Below, in pieces: positions 27,516-40,800 of a stretch of 64,000 bases of DNA. Made by a program: the position numbers and the translations under genes. Numbering within the stretch: position 1 is the first letter of the stretch; every line of letters begins with the position of its first letter. Source of the DNA: Sulfurimonas sp. (GTDB lineage Bacteria > Campylobacterota > Campylobacteria > Campylobacterales > Sulfurimonadaceae); contig NZ_CP093397.1 in assembly GCF_029027585.1 (NCBI RefSeq), positions 744,001 through 808,000 on the forward strand. The letters are read 5' to 3'. The notes below the pieces were generated by a model that worked only from the letters and a program-made list of their open reading frames with translations, was not told the DNA's origin and did no database searches.

Positions 27516-27863
27516 AATCACATATAAAGATACCTAAGTATTTTTATATGTGACTGTATGAGTCAATATGAGTGAGTACTCATTAAATATTAATTGCTAA
27601 AGTCTGGCTCTAAAAGCCGATACTCCCGTCGCTAAAGCGTAAGTGGGGTACAACACCATCTTAGTAGATAATCGGGGTCATTGGTTGAATATTTTATTGC
27701 AAAGCAATGAAATATTAAAGCTGTGACCTCTGTAAGGCTAAACAAACAGTTAAAACTGCCTATTAAGTTTACATCTTCAAAGAACTAAATAACTTCTGCG
27801 CTTTAGCGCTAATACACTAAACAAGGTAGTGAACGAATTGTATTTCTAATTAAAGAAATGTAT
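27516..27863 (-). other. 23S-5S spacer with two long hairpins
   Basis: No gene is seen in these 348 bases. Two stems stand out: 27518-27553 (11-bp arms TCACATATAAA and TTTATATGTGA, directly next to the 5S 5' end) and 27688-27716 (AATATTT, ATTGC arms around a short loop). Both are probably processing or folding elements of the rRNA precursor. No tRNA cloverleaf is present. Confidence 0.6.
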
Positions 27864-30768
<2,905 letters not shown>

Positions 30769-31166
30769 ATTAATATTAAAATGTTTGAATAAGATTTAAC
30801 TCTTACTCTTTGTTATTCTAATTTGCGTTCACTACCTTGGTTAATGTATCATTTATATTCCCATTAAGAAATGCTTATGCCCTTGTGGTACAAGTTCCTT
30901 AATTTCGCTTGGACCGCTGTGGTCACTAAAGCTAAATATATATTCAACAAATAATCAAGTTAGTAATTTGTTTATTGTAGTTATTTAGTTTATAATTAAT
31001 AATTGACTTATCTTATAATTTAATATACGATTCGTTTCTTATTATTATATGTTGACTTTAACAATTATAATTTAATGAACAAGACTAATATAAATAGAAG
31101 TCTAATAAAAAAGCTAAATTTCTTTAGTTCTTTTATTAAGCTTCTTGTAGTATGAATTTCCAAAAA
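30769..31166 (-). other. 16S-23S internal spacer (part between tRNA-Ala and 23S)
   Basis: About 400 bases, very AT-rich, with no coding frame. I searched for a second tRNA (tRNA-Ile is usual here) and saw no cloverleaf in it or in the 128 bases between tRNA-Ala and 16S. The part from about 30820 to 30930 is less AT-rich (TTCCTTAATTTCGCTTGGACCGC region) and may be an antitermination or processing element. Confidence 0.5.
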
Positions 31167-31242
31167 TGGTGGAGAATAACAGGATCGAACTGTTGACCTT
31201 CTACGTGCAAGGCAGACGCTCTCCCAGCTGAGCTAATCCCCC
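31167..31242 (-). tRNA. tRNA-Ala(TGC)
   Basis: Seventy-six bases on the minus strand beginning GGGGGATTAGCTCAGCTGGG, with anticodon TGC in the loop (CCTTGCACG), a GTTCGATCC T-arm and an encoded CCA end. The acceptor stem GGGGGAT pairs with ATTCTCC with two G-U pairs. It sits in the 16S-23S spacer and is cut from the rRNA precursor. Confidence 0.93.
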
Positions 31243-31277
31243 ACTTTTATGTAATAATAGTAAATTCCATAAATCAC

Positions 31278-31297
31278 TGAAAACTAAGCAAGTAATA
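31278..31297 (-). other. 3' arm of the pre-16S processing stem
   Basis: These 20 bases are the exact reverse complement of 33248-33267 upstream of 16S. Allowing one G-U pair, the match extends to about 25 bp. The two arms bring together the ends of the 16S precursor as a long helix, the usual RNase III substrate. Confidence 0.75.
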
Positions 31298-31370
31298 AAC
31301 ATTAATAACAACATATCTCTCGTGAGATTTTCTTTGTAAGATAAACAAATGAATGTTTACTCTTTACTCT

Positions 31371-32889
<1,519 letters not shown>

Positions 32890-33341
32890 AATTATCTGTT
32901 TCCTTGAAACGGAACAAGTCCCGTTTCAATTCCTTGCACTAAAGCTACAAACTAACAAGTAGTTTGAGAATTGATGTTTGGAGTTTAGAAACTTTTATCA
33001 TGTAAAGTACTTATTGCTAAGTATTACTGATCTTTTGCCCAAGAATTAAAATTCATTGGCTTTGATTGTTTTATAGTCTAAACTAACTACTGCTTAAAGT
33101 ATTAGTTACGACTTTTTGTATAGTATCTATTACTATTTGGGAACCAAACATAACCTAAGTTATATCTGGTAACTAATAGAATAGACGGTTGTTGTTATAT
33201 TAGTTATTTCTAAGTAACATTTCCAACTTAATAGTTATTATTAAGTCTATTACTTGCTTAGTTTTCAATGATCTCAAACATCTCTGAACCTCTTATGGCT
33301 CTTGACTCCTAAACTTTAGGTGTCTGTGTTTGTGGACGGGA
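32890..33341 (-). other. rRNA operon leader with 5' arm of the pre-16S stem
   Basis: This 450-base transcribed leader contains no gene. The stretch 33248-33267 is the 5' arm of the pre-16S processing helix. Closer to 16S are a 10-base inverted pair near 32904-32928 (TTGAAACGGA with TCCCGTTTCAA) and several AT-rich repeats of the form 'agTTAnTA'. Antitermination (boxA-like) signals may be here but I could not assign one with confidence. Confidence 0.55.
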
Positions 33342-33372
33342 ATTATAGACAAGTGTTGCTTAGTCTGTTCTT
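33342..33372 (-). promoter_or_regulatory. Probable rRNA operon promoter
   Basis: On the minus strand GTCTATAATTCCCGTCC contains TATAAT (33347-33342) followed at once by a GC-rich stretch. A GC-rich discriminator of this kind is typical of rRNA promoters under stringent (ppGpp) control. The promoter is about 450 bases upstream of 16S and immediately after the divergent/tail end of the M14 gene. Confidence 0.6.
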
Positions 33373-33417
33373 AATGTTTCGAAATTGTTTTGGGATTTGG
33401 AAAAAGTTAATTGAAAA

Positions 33418-36012
33418 TTAACTTTTTTCCTTAGAATTTATCTCTATAAAAACAGGCTCAGAGAAGTTTGGAACATCATCATAAGAGAAAACTGCATAAT
33501 ATTTATGCATATCTTTATCTCCAAAATTATCATATGTATAATCATCCATTCCGCCATATAATTTCTGCCCATCATAAGCAGTACAAGGTACTTTAAAAGG
33601 GTTTTTCACAACAATAGCACCTTTATACCCATCATCATTTGGTAAATCCCATTTTAATTTTATTATATTACTTTCAATTGAATAAGTTAAATTTTCTACC
33701 TGTTGCGGAGGATTTCTTCTTTTTTTAATATACTTAATCACCAATGAAGGTCTTTTAACTCTTTTAGTATCCATAAATTTTACATCTTGGTTTTTCAAAA
33801 ATACTTGAGATGTAGCAGAGATAACAAAATATGCTTTTGCATTTTTAGAAACATTCTCCGCCATTTCATTAATTGCATATGTATCAAAGACAAATCGTTG
33901 AATTGGTTCAGATTTAACATCTAAAACACTTACATCGTAACCTATTCTCTCAATAATTTCTCTTTTTTGAATTTTCTCATATGTATTTACACCATCACTT
34001 GGAACAATCATCTCTATGTGAAAACGCAGAGTATTTTTAGAGTCTATTTTAATTGCTTCAATTTCTAAATATGCACTTGATATTATTGTATTATCCATTT
34101 CAGGCCATTGAGATAAATCAAACTCTAAGCAAGCATACTTTTTAAAACAATTTTCATCATAACCTGCTAACAATTTACTTTCTAATATTTTGTCATTAAT
34201 AGCTGTAAACTCTCTTGATGATTTTAGTTCAATTTTAGCTTCATCAACAGTATAAGATATGTCTAGTTTTGGTCTGTAAGTAAGACCTCCACTAAATTTA
34301 CCATACCCTATATCCCACTGCATTAACTGAGAAGCACGATCGATTGGAAGAGTAGATGGACCATCAAACCTAAAAAGAGCCTCTGAGCGTAAAAGAGATT
34401 TTTGCAAAACTCTTAATTCTTGCGATGCAAATGTATATGTTCTCCAGATGCCTTGTGACAACTGTGCAGAACCTGTTGGTCTATCTATATAACTTAATGA
34501 CTTAACATTTTTTATCTCATCAAAGCTACTTATATTATCAATTGTTCGCTCATCTATCTGTCCTACTCTCCACTCCCCAAAACTCTCTACCTGTACAGAA
34601 ACTCTATTCATCGGATAAAAAGAGATAGATGCACTAGTTATGATGGCATTTTTGGGTATGCTAGAGAGTGAAAATCCACAAACTCCAAAACATTCACCCT
34701 TACTCTCAGACACTCCAACAAACATAGAGTTATTTCCATAATGATCTGTATTTTTTTTTGTTTTTTCTCCAACATAGCCGACTTTGTCTGCTAATGGATA
34801 TAAAATTTTTGAAAACATATTTTCTGCTGGTTGTGTTCTAACACCTAAAATTTGAGCATATGGAGATTTGATAAATTTTGCTTTACAAACTGCTCTTACA
34901 TAATAATAATAATTTCTTGAAGATTTCAAATTTTTATCAATAAATGTTTTTAACTTTGTTGTACCAATCCTATTTGACACTTGAGAAAAACCTTTTTGTT
35001 TTTTTGAACGATATATTTCAAAGTAAACAGTTTCATCATCTGCATAATCCCAACTAAGTTCTACTTCTTTAAAAGTAATTTCACTTGCAACAAAATTTTC
35101 AACTCTAGGCAGAGCATTTTCTTTTTTATAATTTTTTGCTTCAGACAAGGCTATCATTAATGCAGGAAGATTTTCATCAATATTTTCACTCATATGTTCT
35201 TTATAATCACTAATGTTTCTTGTTCCGACTTCAACAACAAGACTAAGAGCACCTTGCGAATAATAAAACTCTCTACCACTTCCAGAAATAAGATGAACTG
35301 GAGGTTTTCCCATATGAATGCCATATTCACGACCAGACCTTTTTCTAATCTCTTCTGCCATATTACCTGCTAAAAGATTTAAATCAATAGCATCAATAGC
35401 ATCTTCGTGTATAAAGTTGTGTGCAGGAAAGAATACATTTCCTTGAGAATGATAATCTAGAGCTATAGTAATATTCTTATGCTCTATTACAAAATCTCTA
35501 AGTGCTGTTGTTTCAGGTTCACTAAAGGCAGATGGTCCAGAATAGACATTTGAACTCGTATCTTTATTTGGTGTAAAACCTACAGAAAAATTTCTATTTA
35601 AATCAACTCCAAAACTACCATCAGCATTTTTTCTTCTATTCTTTCTCCAAAATGAAAAATGATTTCTTGAATACTCAAATCCATCTGGATTTGCACAAGG
35701 AACCATATATAAAGTTGCTCTATCAAGAATTTCATTTAGTTGTGGGTCATAATCAATATGTTCTATTATATATTTAGCAAAACTTATACTTAACTCTATT
35801 CCTATCCATTCTCTTGCATGAACAGTTCCCGTAAAAAAAAGTGCTGGTTTATCTAAATGATTATCAACATTTTTTGTAACACTCACAGCTATTATCTCTC
35901 GGTCTTCCCATGTTGTACCAATTGTTCGAACTTGAAAAAGGTTTGGATTATTTTTTTGTGCATCCTTAAAAAATGCTACACACTCATCATATGAACTATA
36001 TTGTTCTCTCAA
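33418..36012 (-). CDS. Multidomain M14 zinc carboxypeptidase with C-terminal beta-sandwich/FnIII domains
   Basis: The N-terminal 300 residues are a carboxypeptidase A/T-type M14 domain with complete active site: zinc ligands H65 and E68 (HAREW) and H188 (DYHSQ), substrate residues N139-R140 (DLNRNF) and catalytic E261 (VVEVGT). After it come a fibronectin III-like domain (about 302-395), two long beta-rich regions of unknown family (about 400-585 and 590-770) and a second FnIII-like domain at the end. The start is TTG at 36012 with AGGA seven bases upstream. There is no signal peptide, which is odd for a protein with FnIII domains, so it may be cytoplasmic or exported by another route. It is the last gene of a trio with an ATP-grasp ligase and an M20 peptidase. 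Confidence 0.88.
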   Translation of the reverse strand: MREQYSSYDECVAFFKDAQKNNPNLFQVRTIGTTWEDREIIAVSVTKNVDNHLDKPALFFTGTVHAREWIGIELSISFAKYIIEHIDYDPQLNEILDRATLYMVPCANPDGFEYSRNHFSFWRKNRRKNADGSFGVDLNRNFSVGFTPNKDTSSNVYSGPSAFSEPETTALRDFVIEHKNITIALDYHSQGNVFFPAHNFIHEDAIDAIDLNLLAGNMAEEIRKRSGREYGIHMGKPPVHLISGSGREFYYSQGALSLVVEVGTRNISDYKEHMSENIDENLPALMIALSEAKNYKKENALPRVENFVASEITFKEVELSWDYADDETVYFEIYRSKKQKGFSQVSNRIGTTKLKTFIDKNLKSSRNYYYYVRAVCKAKFIKSPYAQILGVRTQPAENMFSKILYPLADKVGYVGEKTKKNTDHYGNNSMFVGVSESKGECFGVCGFSLSSIPKNAIITSASISFYPMNRVSVQVESFGEWRVGQIDERTIDNISSFDEIKNVKSLSYIDRPTGSAQLSQGIWRTYTFASQELRVLQKSLLRSEALFRFDGPSTLPIDRASQLMQWDIGYGKFSGGLTYRPKLDISYTVDEAKIELKSSREFTAINDKILESKLLAGYDENCFKKYACLEFDLSQWPEMDNTIISSAYLEIEAIKIDSKNTLRFHIEMIVPSDGVNTYEKIQKREIIERIGYDVSVLDVKSEPIQRFVFDTYAINEMAENVSKNAKAYFVISATSQVFLKNQDVKFMDTKRVKRPSLVIKYIKKRRNPPQQVENLTYSIESNIIKLKWDLPNDDGYKGAIVVKNPFKVPCTAYDGQKLYGGMDDYTYDNFGDKDMHKYYAVFSYDDVPNFSEPVFIEINSKEKS

Positions 36013-36027
36013 ATTGTTATCCTAAAA

Positions 36028-36936
36028 TTATTTATTTTTCTTTGTTTTTTTATCTATTAAATCTACTATTAAATCTATTTTTTTATTATTAAAATCTAAG
36101 CCCATTTTTTCTTGTTCTGGTGTTGCAAATGCTGGTATGCCATTTACTTCTAAAACTATATACTCTTCTTTTTCCAAATCATATATTATATCAACTCCAC
36201 CAATATCTACATCACATGCCGCACAAGCTTTTATAGCTATATTTTTAATCTCTTCATTTGCTTCTCTCATAAATACAGAACCACCAGCAGTTACATTTGT
36301 TCGCCAGTCAGTTCCATTTGCTTTTCTACCATAACAAGATACAAATTTACCATCTACAATATCAACTCTAAAATCAGTATTATCATATTTTATAAATTTT
36401 TCTACATAAAAATATCTTAAATCCATTTGATTTAAAAAAGGCATTAACATATCTAAGTTTGCTTCACTTTCTATTTTTGTCAAACCTACTCCACCCCAAC
36501 CATCAGTAGGTTTATAAACCATTTTATCCCATTTTTTGATAATTTTTTTTAAGTGATGTCCATCATCTCTATGGCATAATTTATAATCTGCTGTTTGAAT
36601 TCCTGCCTTTCTCAAAATAAATGAAGTATGAAATTTATCCTCAGTTAACGCGAAAGAATCGTAAGAGTTAATAGTAGAAATGACCCGGTTTAAAGCTTGG
36701 TATAAATACATTTGATACTGCGTTTGTTCACCAGCATTATAAGAGAAAAAAAGATTAAGTTTATCTAGTTTTATATCATTATGTAAAATATGTCCATTTT
36801 TAGCGATTGCATGTCTTAAGTTAATATCACCGATAGTATCTATATCTCTATCTTTTAACTTTTTTACAATTTTTTTAGTGATTTTATCACCACCACCATT
36901 ACTATAAAGCCACATTCCAATTTTTCTATTACTCAT
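36028..36936 (-). CDS. RimK-like ATP-grasp ligase
   Basis: ATP-grasp ligases of this type form amide or peptide bonds through acyl phosphates. In the 302-aa protein the ATP-binding lysine is in KMVYKPTDGWGGVG (the glycine loop), the adenine/ribose region is YFYVEKFI, and the Mg-binding end motif is YIVLEVNGIPAF (E..N.). The N-terminal part (1-90) lacks a recognised domain and contains the SNGGGDK segment. The ATG directly follows the M20 stop (TAGATG) with AAAGGGG upstream, so expression is coupled. Substrate unknown; peptide or amino-acid ligation is inferred from family and from being flanked by two peptidases. Confidence 0.82.
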   Translation of the reverse strand: MSNRKIGMWLYSNGGGDKITKKIVKKLKDRDIDTIGDINLRHAIAKNGHILHNDIKLDKLNLFFSYNAGEQTQYQMYLYQALNRVISTINSYDSFALTEDKFHTSFILRKAGIQTADYKLCHRDDGHHLKKIIKKWDKMVYKPTDGWGGVGLTKIESEANLDMLMPFLNQMDLRYFYVEKFIKYDNTDFRVDIVDGKFVSCYGRKANGTDWRTNVTAGGSVFMREANEEIKNIAIKACAACDVDIGGVDIIYDLEKEEYIVLEVNGIPAFATPEQEKMGLDFNNKKIDLIVDLIDKKTKKNK

Positions 36937-38049
36937 CTATGCCCCTTTAAAATCTGAATTTTTTATAAAATAGATAAAAAGCTTTTCACTTAAGGATATC
37001 CTAGATTCAAAACTTTTTTTATTTGCTCTCTCTTTTAGAGTATGATCACCATCGCCAAATGGTCCAAAACCATCAAGAGTAATAACTCCACATGAACTTA
37101 CAATATTTGCATCACTTACTCCACCCCTCTCTTCATGTTTAAGTGTAGTATTTGTAATGTTTTTTATGTTTTTTATTAACTCCAAAGATTCTTGTGATGT
37201 TTGCATTACATCTCTTTGAATGCCACCACTTAGAGTAGATATAGTTCCTTTTACAAATGATGTTTGAACTATTTTATCAATCTCTTTTAAAACTCTTTGT
37301 TTTTCATCTAAAAGTTTATATCTTAGCTCAAAAACTAAATTTGCATGAGGAGAAATAGTATTTGCTCCTATGCCTCCTTCTATCTTACCAACATTTACCG
37401 TTGTTCCTTTTTCTAAATTAGTAAGTTTTACTAAGTTTTGAAGTTTATAAGTGGCTTCTAAATTTGCATCATGCCCATCTATATAATGATTTCCAGCGTG
37501 AGCAGCTTTGCCTTGTATATCAATAAAAAAAGTTCCAACACCTTTTCTAGCAGTTACTACTTCCATATTTTTACCTGCTGCTTCATATACAAAACAATAA
37601 TCGTATTTTTTAGCCAATGTTGCTGTTAAATATTTTGAATCATCACTTCCTGTTTCTTCATCGCTTACAAATAAAACATCTATATTTTTTATATCTATTT
37701 TTTTTTTATTTAAATTGCGAAGAGCCTGAAGAACTACAATATTTCCACCTTTCATATCACAAACTCCTGGTCCATAAATCCACTCTTTATCTTCAGAATA
37801 ATCTTCAAATTTATTTGGAGGAAATACGGTGTCTAAATGCCCAAGAAGAAGTAATTTTTTTGAGTTTTTATCGCAGGCAGAAATATAATGTCTATGATTA
37901 CCTATGGAACCTCTATTGTGAATATTTAGTTCAAAACCTAAATCTTTAAACCATTCATCAAATATTTCACCAACTTTATCCACACCAGTTTTATTTTTTG
38001 TATAAGAATTCATATTGATTATTGTTTTTAAATCATTTAAGTAGTTCAT
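36937..38049 (-). CDS. M20-family metallopeptidase (glutamate carboxypeptidase-like)
   Basis: A 370-aa binuclear zinc aminoacylase/carboxypeptidase. Motifs: LLLLGHLDTVFP (first metal His and Asp), GPGVCDMKGG (bridging Asp), FVSDEETGS (catalytic Glu-Glu), the lid-domain AGNHY, and GDGDHTLKERA with the final His. The pattern resembles CPG2/ArgE-type enzymes that release amino acids from N-acylated or gamma-linked substrates. No signal peptide. First gene of the trio; TACAAT seven bases before the ATG is a possible -10, giving an almost leaderless message. Confidence 0.87.
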   Translation of the reverse strand: MNYLNDLKTIINMNSYTKNKTGVDKVGEIFDEWFKDLGFELNIHNRGSIGNHRHYISACDKNSKKLLLLGHLDTVFPPNKFEDYSEDKEWIYGPGVCDMKGGNIVVLQALRNLNKKKIDIKNIDVLFVSDEETGSDDSKYLTATLAKKYDYCFVYEAAGKNMEVVTARKGVGTFFIDIQGKAAHAGNHYIDGHDANLEATYKLQNLVKLTNLEKGTTVNVGKIEGGIGANTISPHANLVFELRYKLLDEKQRVLKEIDKIVQTSFVKGTISTLSGGIQRDVMQTSQESLELIKNIKNITNTTLKHEERGGVSDANIVSSCGVITLDGFGPFGDGDHTLKERANKKSFESRISLSEKLFIYFIKNSDFKGA

Positions 38050-38119
38050 ATAATAGATTGTACTATATGTTTATTTAAAAATTGTAAAGAGTTTAGATTT
38101 TATGTAGAAAGAGAGTTGA

Positions 38120-38147
38120 AACTTAGAAGATTATTTTCTTCTAAGTT
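38120..38147 (-). terminator. Hairpin over the rplS stop codon
   Basis: Perfect 11-bp arms AACTTAGAAGA and TCTTCTAAGTT flank a six-base loop that contains the rplS stop. On the minus strand only a short T-stretch follows, so as an intrinsic terminator it is weak; it may protect the 3' end of the ribosomal-protein mRNA. Confidence 0.4.
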
Positions 38148-38490
38148 CTTTAATACGAGCTTTTTTACCTGCAAGATCACGAAGATAAAATAGTTTAGCA
38201 CGACGAACACGACCGCGACGAATAACTTTTATCTCATTGATTGAATCAGAGTAGATTGGGAAAATTCTTTCAATTCCAATACCATTAGCACCAATTTTAC
38301 GCACTGTTATAGTTTTTCCAGTACCTTGACCTCTTTTTGCAATACAAACGCCTTCGTAGCTTTGCACACGAGATTTATCACCCTCTTTAATAGTTACTGC
38401 CAAACGAACAGTATCACCAGCACGAAATTGGGGAAGTGTTTTCTCAGCTACTTGTGCTTTTTCAAAGTTTTCTATATATTTATTTCTCAT
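38131..38490 (-). CDS. rplS: Ribosomal protein bL19
   Basis: bL19 sits at the 30S-50S interface. The 119-aa protein shows the expected [42 protein letters not shown] and the basic end [20 protein letters not shown]. Its start overlaps the trmD stop by four bases, the standard arrangement of the rpsP operon. No anomalies. Confidence 0.97.
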   Translation of the reverse strand: MRNKYIENFEKAQVAEKTLPQFRAGDTVRLAVTIKEGDKSRVQSYEGVCIAKRGQGTGKTITVRKIGANGIGIERIFPIYSDSINEIKVIRRGRVRRAKLFYLRDLAGKKARIKELRRK

Positions 38491-39206
38491 CTTTGAGTTC
38501 CTTTATTTGTCATTTTAGAAGCAATTTTATGCTTTAATAACTGCTCAGGTCTGAAAAACTTAGTTTTACATTCAGACAGAGCTAATTTTAGTGAGCGGAT
38601 TTTACTATGATTTCCCTTTAAATATTCTTTAGGGACACTATTGTTTTTATAATTTTGCGGTTTTGAGAAAGAAGGTGCTTCTAAAAGTGGCGTTTCAAAG
38701 CTCTCAACACTTAAAGAATCACTATTTCCCAAAACTCCAGCAACATTTCTCGAGATTGAATCACATATAACTAAAGATGGAAGTTCTCCCCCCGTAAGTA
38801 TGTAATCTCCGATAGAAAAAACCTCATCACAATACTCTTCAAGAACTCTCTCATCAATCCCTTCATATCTTCCACTCACAAAAGCTATATGGGATTTTTT
38901 TGCTAATCTTTTTGCATCGCGCTGAGTAAATTGCTTTGCAACTGGGGTTAAAAAGATTATATGTGTATCTTCATCACTCTTTTTTAAAGAATCTAAACAA
39001 TCATAAAGAGGTTGTGGGTTCATAACCATACCTGCTCCACCACCAACTGCTGTGTCATCAACTTTAAAATGTTTATTATCACTAAAATCTCTTGGATTTA
39101 GATACTCAATATTTATAATATTTTTCTCTATTGCTCTACTTAGTATAGAATCAGAAAAATATCCATTAACAAGATTTTTAAATAAGGTTACAAAAGTAAA
39201 TTTCAT
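38487..39206 (-). CDS. trmD: tRNA (guanine-N1)-methyltransferase TrmD
   Basis: TrmD makes m1G37 in tRNAs, preventing +1 frameshifting. The 239-aa SPOUT enzyme has the deep trefoil knot segments [28 protein letters not shown] and [13 protein letters not shown], the SAM site. The C-terminus beyond PQNYK ([16 protein letters not shown]) is conserved. It begins in the last bases of rimM (TAATG). Loss of frame fidelity would interact with the frameshifts noted elsewhere, but the gene itself looks intact. Confidence 0.96.
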   Translation of the reverse strand: MKFTFVTLFKNLVNGYFSDSILSRAIEKNIINIEYLNPRDFSDNKHFKVDDTAVGGGAGMVMNPQPLYDCLDSLKKSDEDTHIIFLTPVAKQFTQRDAKRLAKKSHIAFVSGRYEGIDERVLEEYCDEVFSIGDYILTGGELPSLVICDSISRNVAGVLGNSDSLSVESFETPLLEAPSFSKPQNYKNNSVPKEYLKGNHSKIRSLKLALSECKTKFFRPEQLLKHKIASKMTNKGTQR

Positions 39207-39748
39207 TATGAAGCTTCTAAAATATCCAATGCACCATCTGTCGTGATGATTTTTTTATCAATATCTGTATTTAAAATAAATGGTTTATGAAAAGGGATTA
39301 AAAATTTCTTTGGTAAGCCTTTTTTTATCAACTCATCACTTGTAAAAACATTTAGATAATTTGTAACTGCTATACGCTCCACATCATCAACTTTTCCTAT
39401 ACATTTACCATCTTCATAAATTTCACAATCCTCTAAATCAAACCAAAAAAACTCACCTTTTTCTAAGTGGCAATTTTTTCTTGTTTCTTCTCTTGTTGTA
39501 TAGAGTTTTAGATTTGTGTATTGTTTAGCATCTTCAACACTAAAAACACCTGCAATTTTCACCTGAGCTTTGTTATGGTTTACTTCGCTTAAAGTTATTG
39601 TAGTATTTTTATTTGTCAAAAATGTGGAATTATTTTGAAATTGTTCGGGAAAATCACATTTGATATGAAATTTCATATCGCCTTTTATACCGACAGTTTT
39701 GCCAATAGTTGCGATATGAAGTCTTACTTCTTTAATTTGGCTCGACAT
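39206..39748 (-). CDS. rimM: Ribosome maturation factor RimM
   Basis: RimM binds S19 and assists 30S head assembly. The 180-aa protein has the N-terminal barrel ([17 protein letters not shown], a typical GxxxGxKG form) and the C-terminal PRC-barrel ([26 protein letters not shown]). The start at 39748 overlaps khpA by 17 bases; the alternative, a later start, would remove the first strand, so I keep it. Confidence 0.93.
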   Translation of the reverse strand: MSSQIKEVRLHIATIGKTVGIKGDMKFHIKCDFPEQFQNNSTFLTNKNTTITLSEVNHNKAQVKIAGVFSVEDAKQYTNLKLYTTREETRKNCHLEKGEFFWFDLEDCEIYEDGKCIGKVDDVERIAVTNYLNVFTSDELIKKGLPKKFLIPFHKPFILNTDIDKKIITTDGALDILEAS

Positions 39749-39968
39749 TTATTCTGTAACTTACGCCATCTTTTGCTTTACAACCAGAGATAACAGTTTT
39801 TATCGCACCAATCATTTTGCCCTCTTTACCAATCAGTTTACCAACATCGGCTTGATTAGCAAAAAGAACTATTTGAGTTACTTCATCGCTTTGTTTAATT
39901 TGCACTTTTATGTCATCTGGATAAGTTGCTATAAGTTTTGCAAATTGTGCGACAAATTCACTAATCAT
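39732..39968 (-). CDS. khpA: KH-domain RNA-binding protein KhpA
   Basis: A 78-aa single-KH protein with the GxxG loop in VGKLIGKEGKMIGAIKTVI. KhpA-type proteins bind RNA, in several bacteria together with KhpB/EloR. Its position between rpsP and rimM is very widely conserved. The start is one base after the rpsP stop. Nothing unusual is seen. Confidence 0.92.
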   Translation of the reverse strand: MISEFVAQFAKLIATYPDDIKVQIKQSDEVTQIVLFANQADVGKLIGKEGKMIGAIKTVISGCKAKDGVSYRINVEPN

Positions 39969-39969
39969 C

Positions 39970-40191
39970 TTAGCGACCAGTTATCTTTTTAACTCTGTTA
40001 CTCATTTGAGCACCAACACTTAACCAATAGTCAACTCTCTCGTTATCTACAACTAATACTTTTGTCATTGGATTATAGTGTCCAATAAGTTCAATCCAAC
40101 CACCGTCTCTACGCTTACGGCTATCTGTTACCGCGATACGATAAAATGGTTGTTTTTTTCTTCCCATACGAGTAAGTCTAATTACTGTCAT
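39970..40191 (-). CDS. rpsP: Ribosomal protein bS16
   Basis: bS16 is a 30S assembly protein. The 73-aa chain has the characteristic opening [28 protein letters not shown] and [10 protein letters not shown], ending in a basic tail. It is the first gene of rpsP-khpA-rimM-trmD-rplS. The Shine-Dalgarno (AGGAAGACAA) is directly upstream, behind a structured leader of about 220 nt. Confidence 0.96.
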   Translation of the reverse strand: MTVIRLTRMGRKKQPFYRIAVTDSRKRRDGGWIELIGHYNPMTKVLVVDNERVDYWLSVGAQMSNRVKKITGR

Positions 40192-40427
40192 TTGTCTTCC
40201 TAAATATATTATTTGAACGATATTTGAGTAAAACTCAGATATCTACGCTAGCCGCTATGGCACTAAAGGTATTTCTCTCGAAATATTAATAAATGTTTGG
40301 TGGTATTTTTGCAGAATAAAAATAATTATGTAATTTTATTGTGCCTCTTACCGCCTAATTTGGCGTTATGTACAGCTCACAATCACAGAGGGATTATTTT
40401 GAGAGCCAAAACGATAGCGGAATTATA
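40192..40427 (-). promoter_or_regulatory. rpsP promoter and long structured 5' leader
   Basis: A -10 box (GCTATAAT on the minus strand, 40427-40422) lies about 230 bases upstream of rpsP. The leader holds several stems: GCC/GGC at about 40352-40364, TATTTC/GAAATA with a GAGA loop (about 40271-40286), and GATAT-TGAGT/ACTCA-ATATC (about 40217-40241) just before the ribosome binding site. Such a leader suggests feedback control of the ribosomal-protein operon. I know of no named motif that it matches. Confidence 0.5.
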
Positions 40428-40474
40428 GCTAAGTATTTTTCAAATGTAAAGTTTATGTATTAGTCCATAACATT

Positions 40475-40732
40475 TTATATCTCATTATTGTTCCAAGCCT
40501 TAATGGCATCTACCAAATTTTCAAAACCATCAACCTTACCAACTATAAATATTTCATCTAAAACATAACAACATATATTTCCATCTGATTCGAGCATAAA
40601 CAAAGCATTTTCATCTTCGGCTCTTTTGTCAGTTGAGAGAACTCTCATACCATCAACCATATCATTTATTGTTGGTATATCATCATACTCAATATCTATG
40701 AGTTTTTTTCCATCACTTATATATACTGACAT
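40475..40732 (-). CDS. Hypothetical acidic protein, 85 aa
   Basis: Not recognised. A small acidic soluble protein beginning MSVYISDGKKLIDIEYDD with alternating beta strands and a C-terminal helix (NLVDAIKAWNNN). It has a strong Shine-Dalgarno (AAAGGAG) and its own position, divergent from the class IV aminotransferase gene, so I regard it as real. No cysteine pair, metal site or membrane segment stands out except a CCY pair near residue 55. Confidence 0.6.
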   Translation of the reverse strand: MSVYISDGKKLIDIEYDDIPTINDMVDGMRVLSTDKRAEDENALFMLESDGNICCYVLDEIFIVGKVDGFENLVDAIKAWNNNEI

Positions 40733-40800
40733 TATTCTCCTTTGAGAAAATACGATACAATAAAAAATATAAAGCTAAACTTTTAAAAAAGGAAATTCTC

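Noticed and set aside
31243-31370. Possible tRNA-Ile between tRNA-Ala and 16S.
   Set aside because: No acceptor or T-arm pattern can be folded there; the stretch holds the pre-16S processing arm.
37617-37949. A 110-codon plus-strand frame rich in Leu/His.
   Set aside because: It lies antisense to the M20 gene, whose motifs are complete, and has no ribosome binding site.
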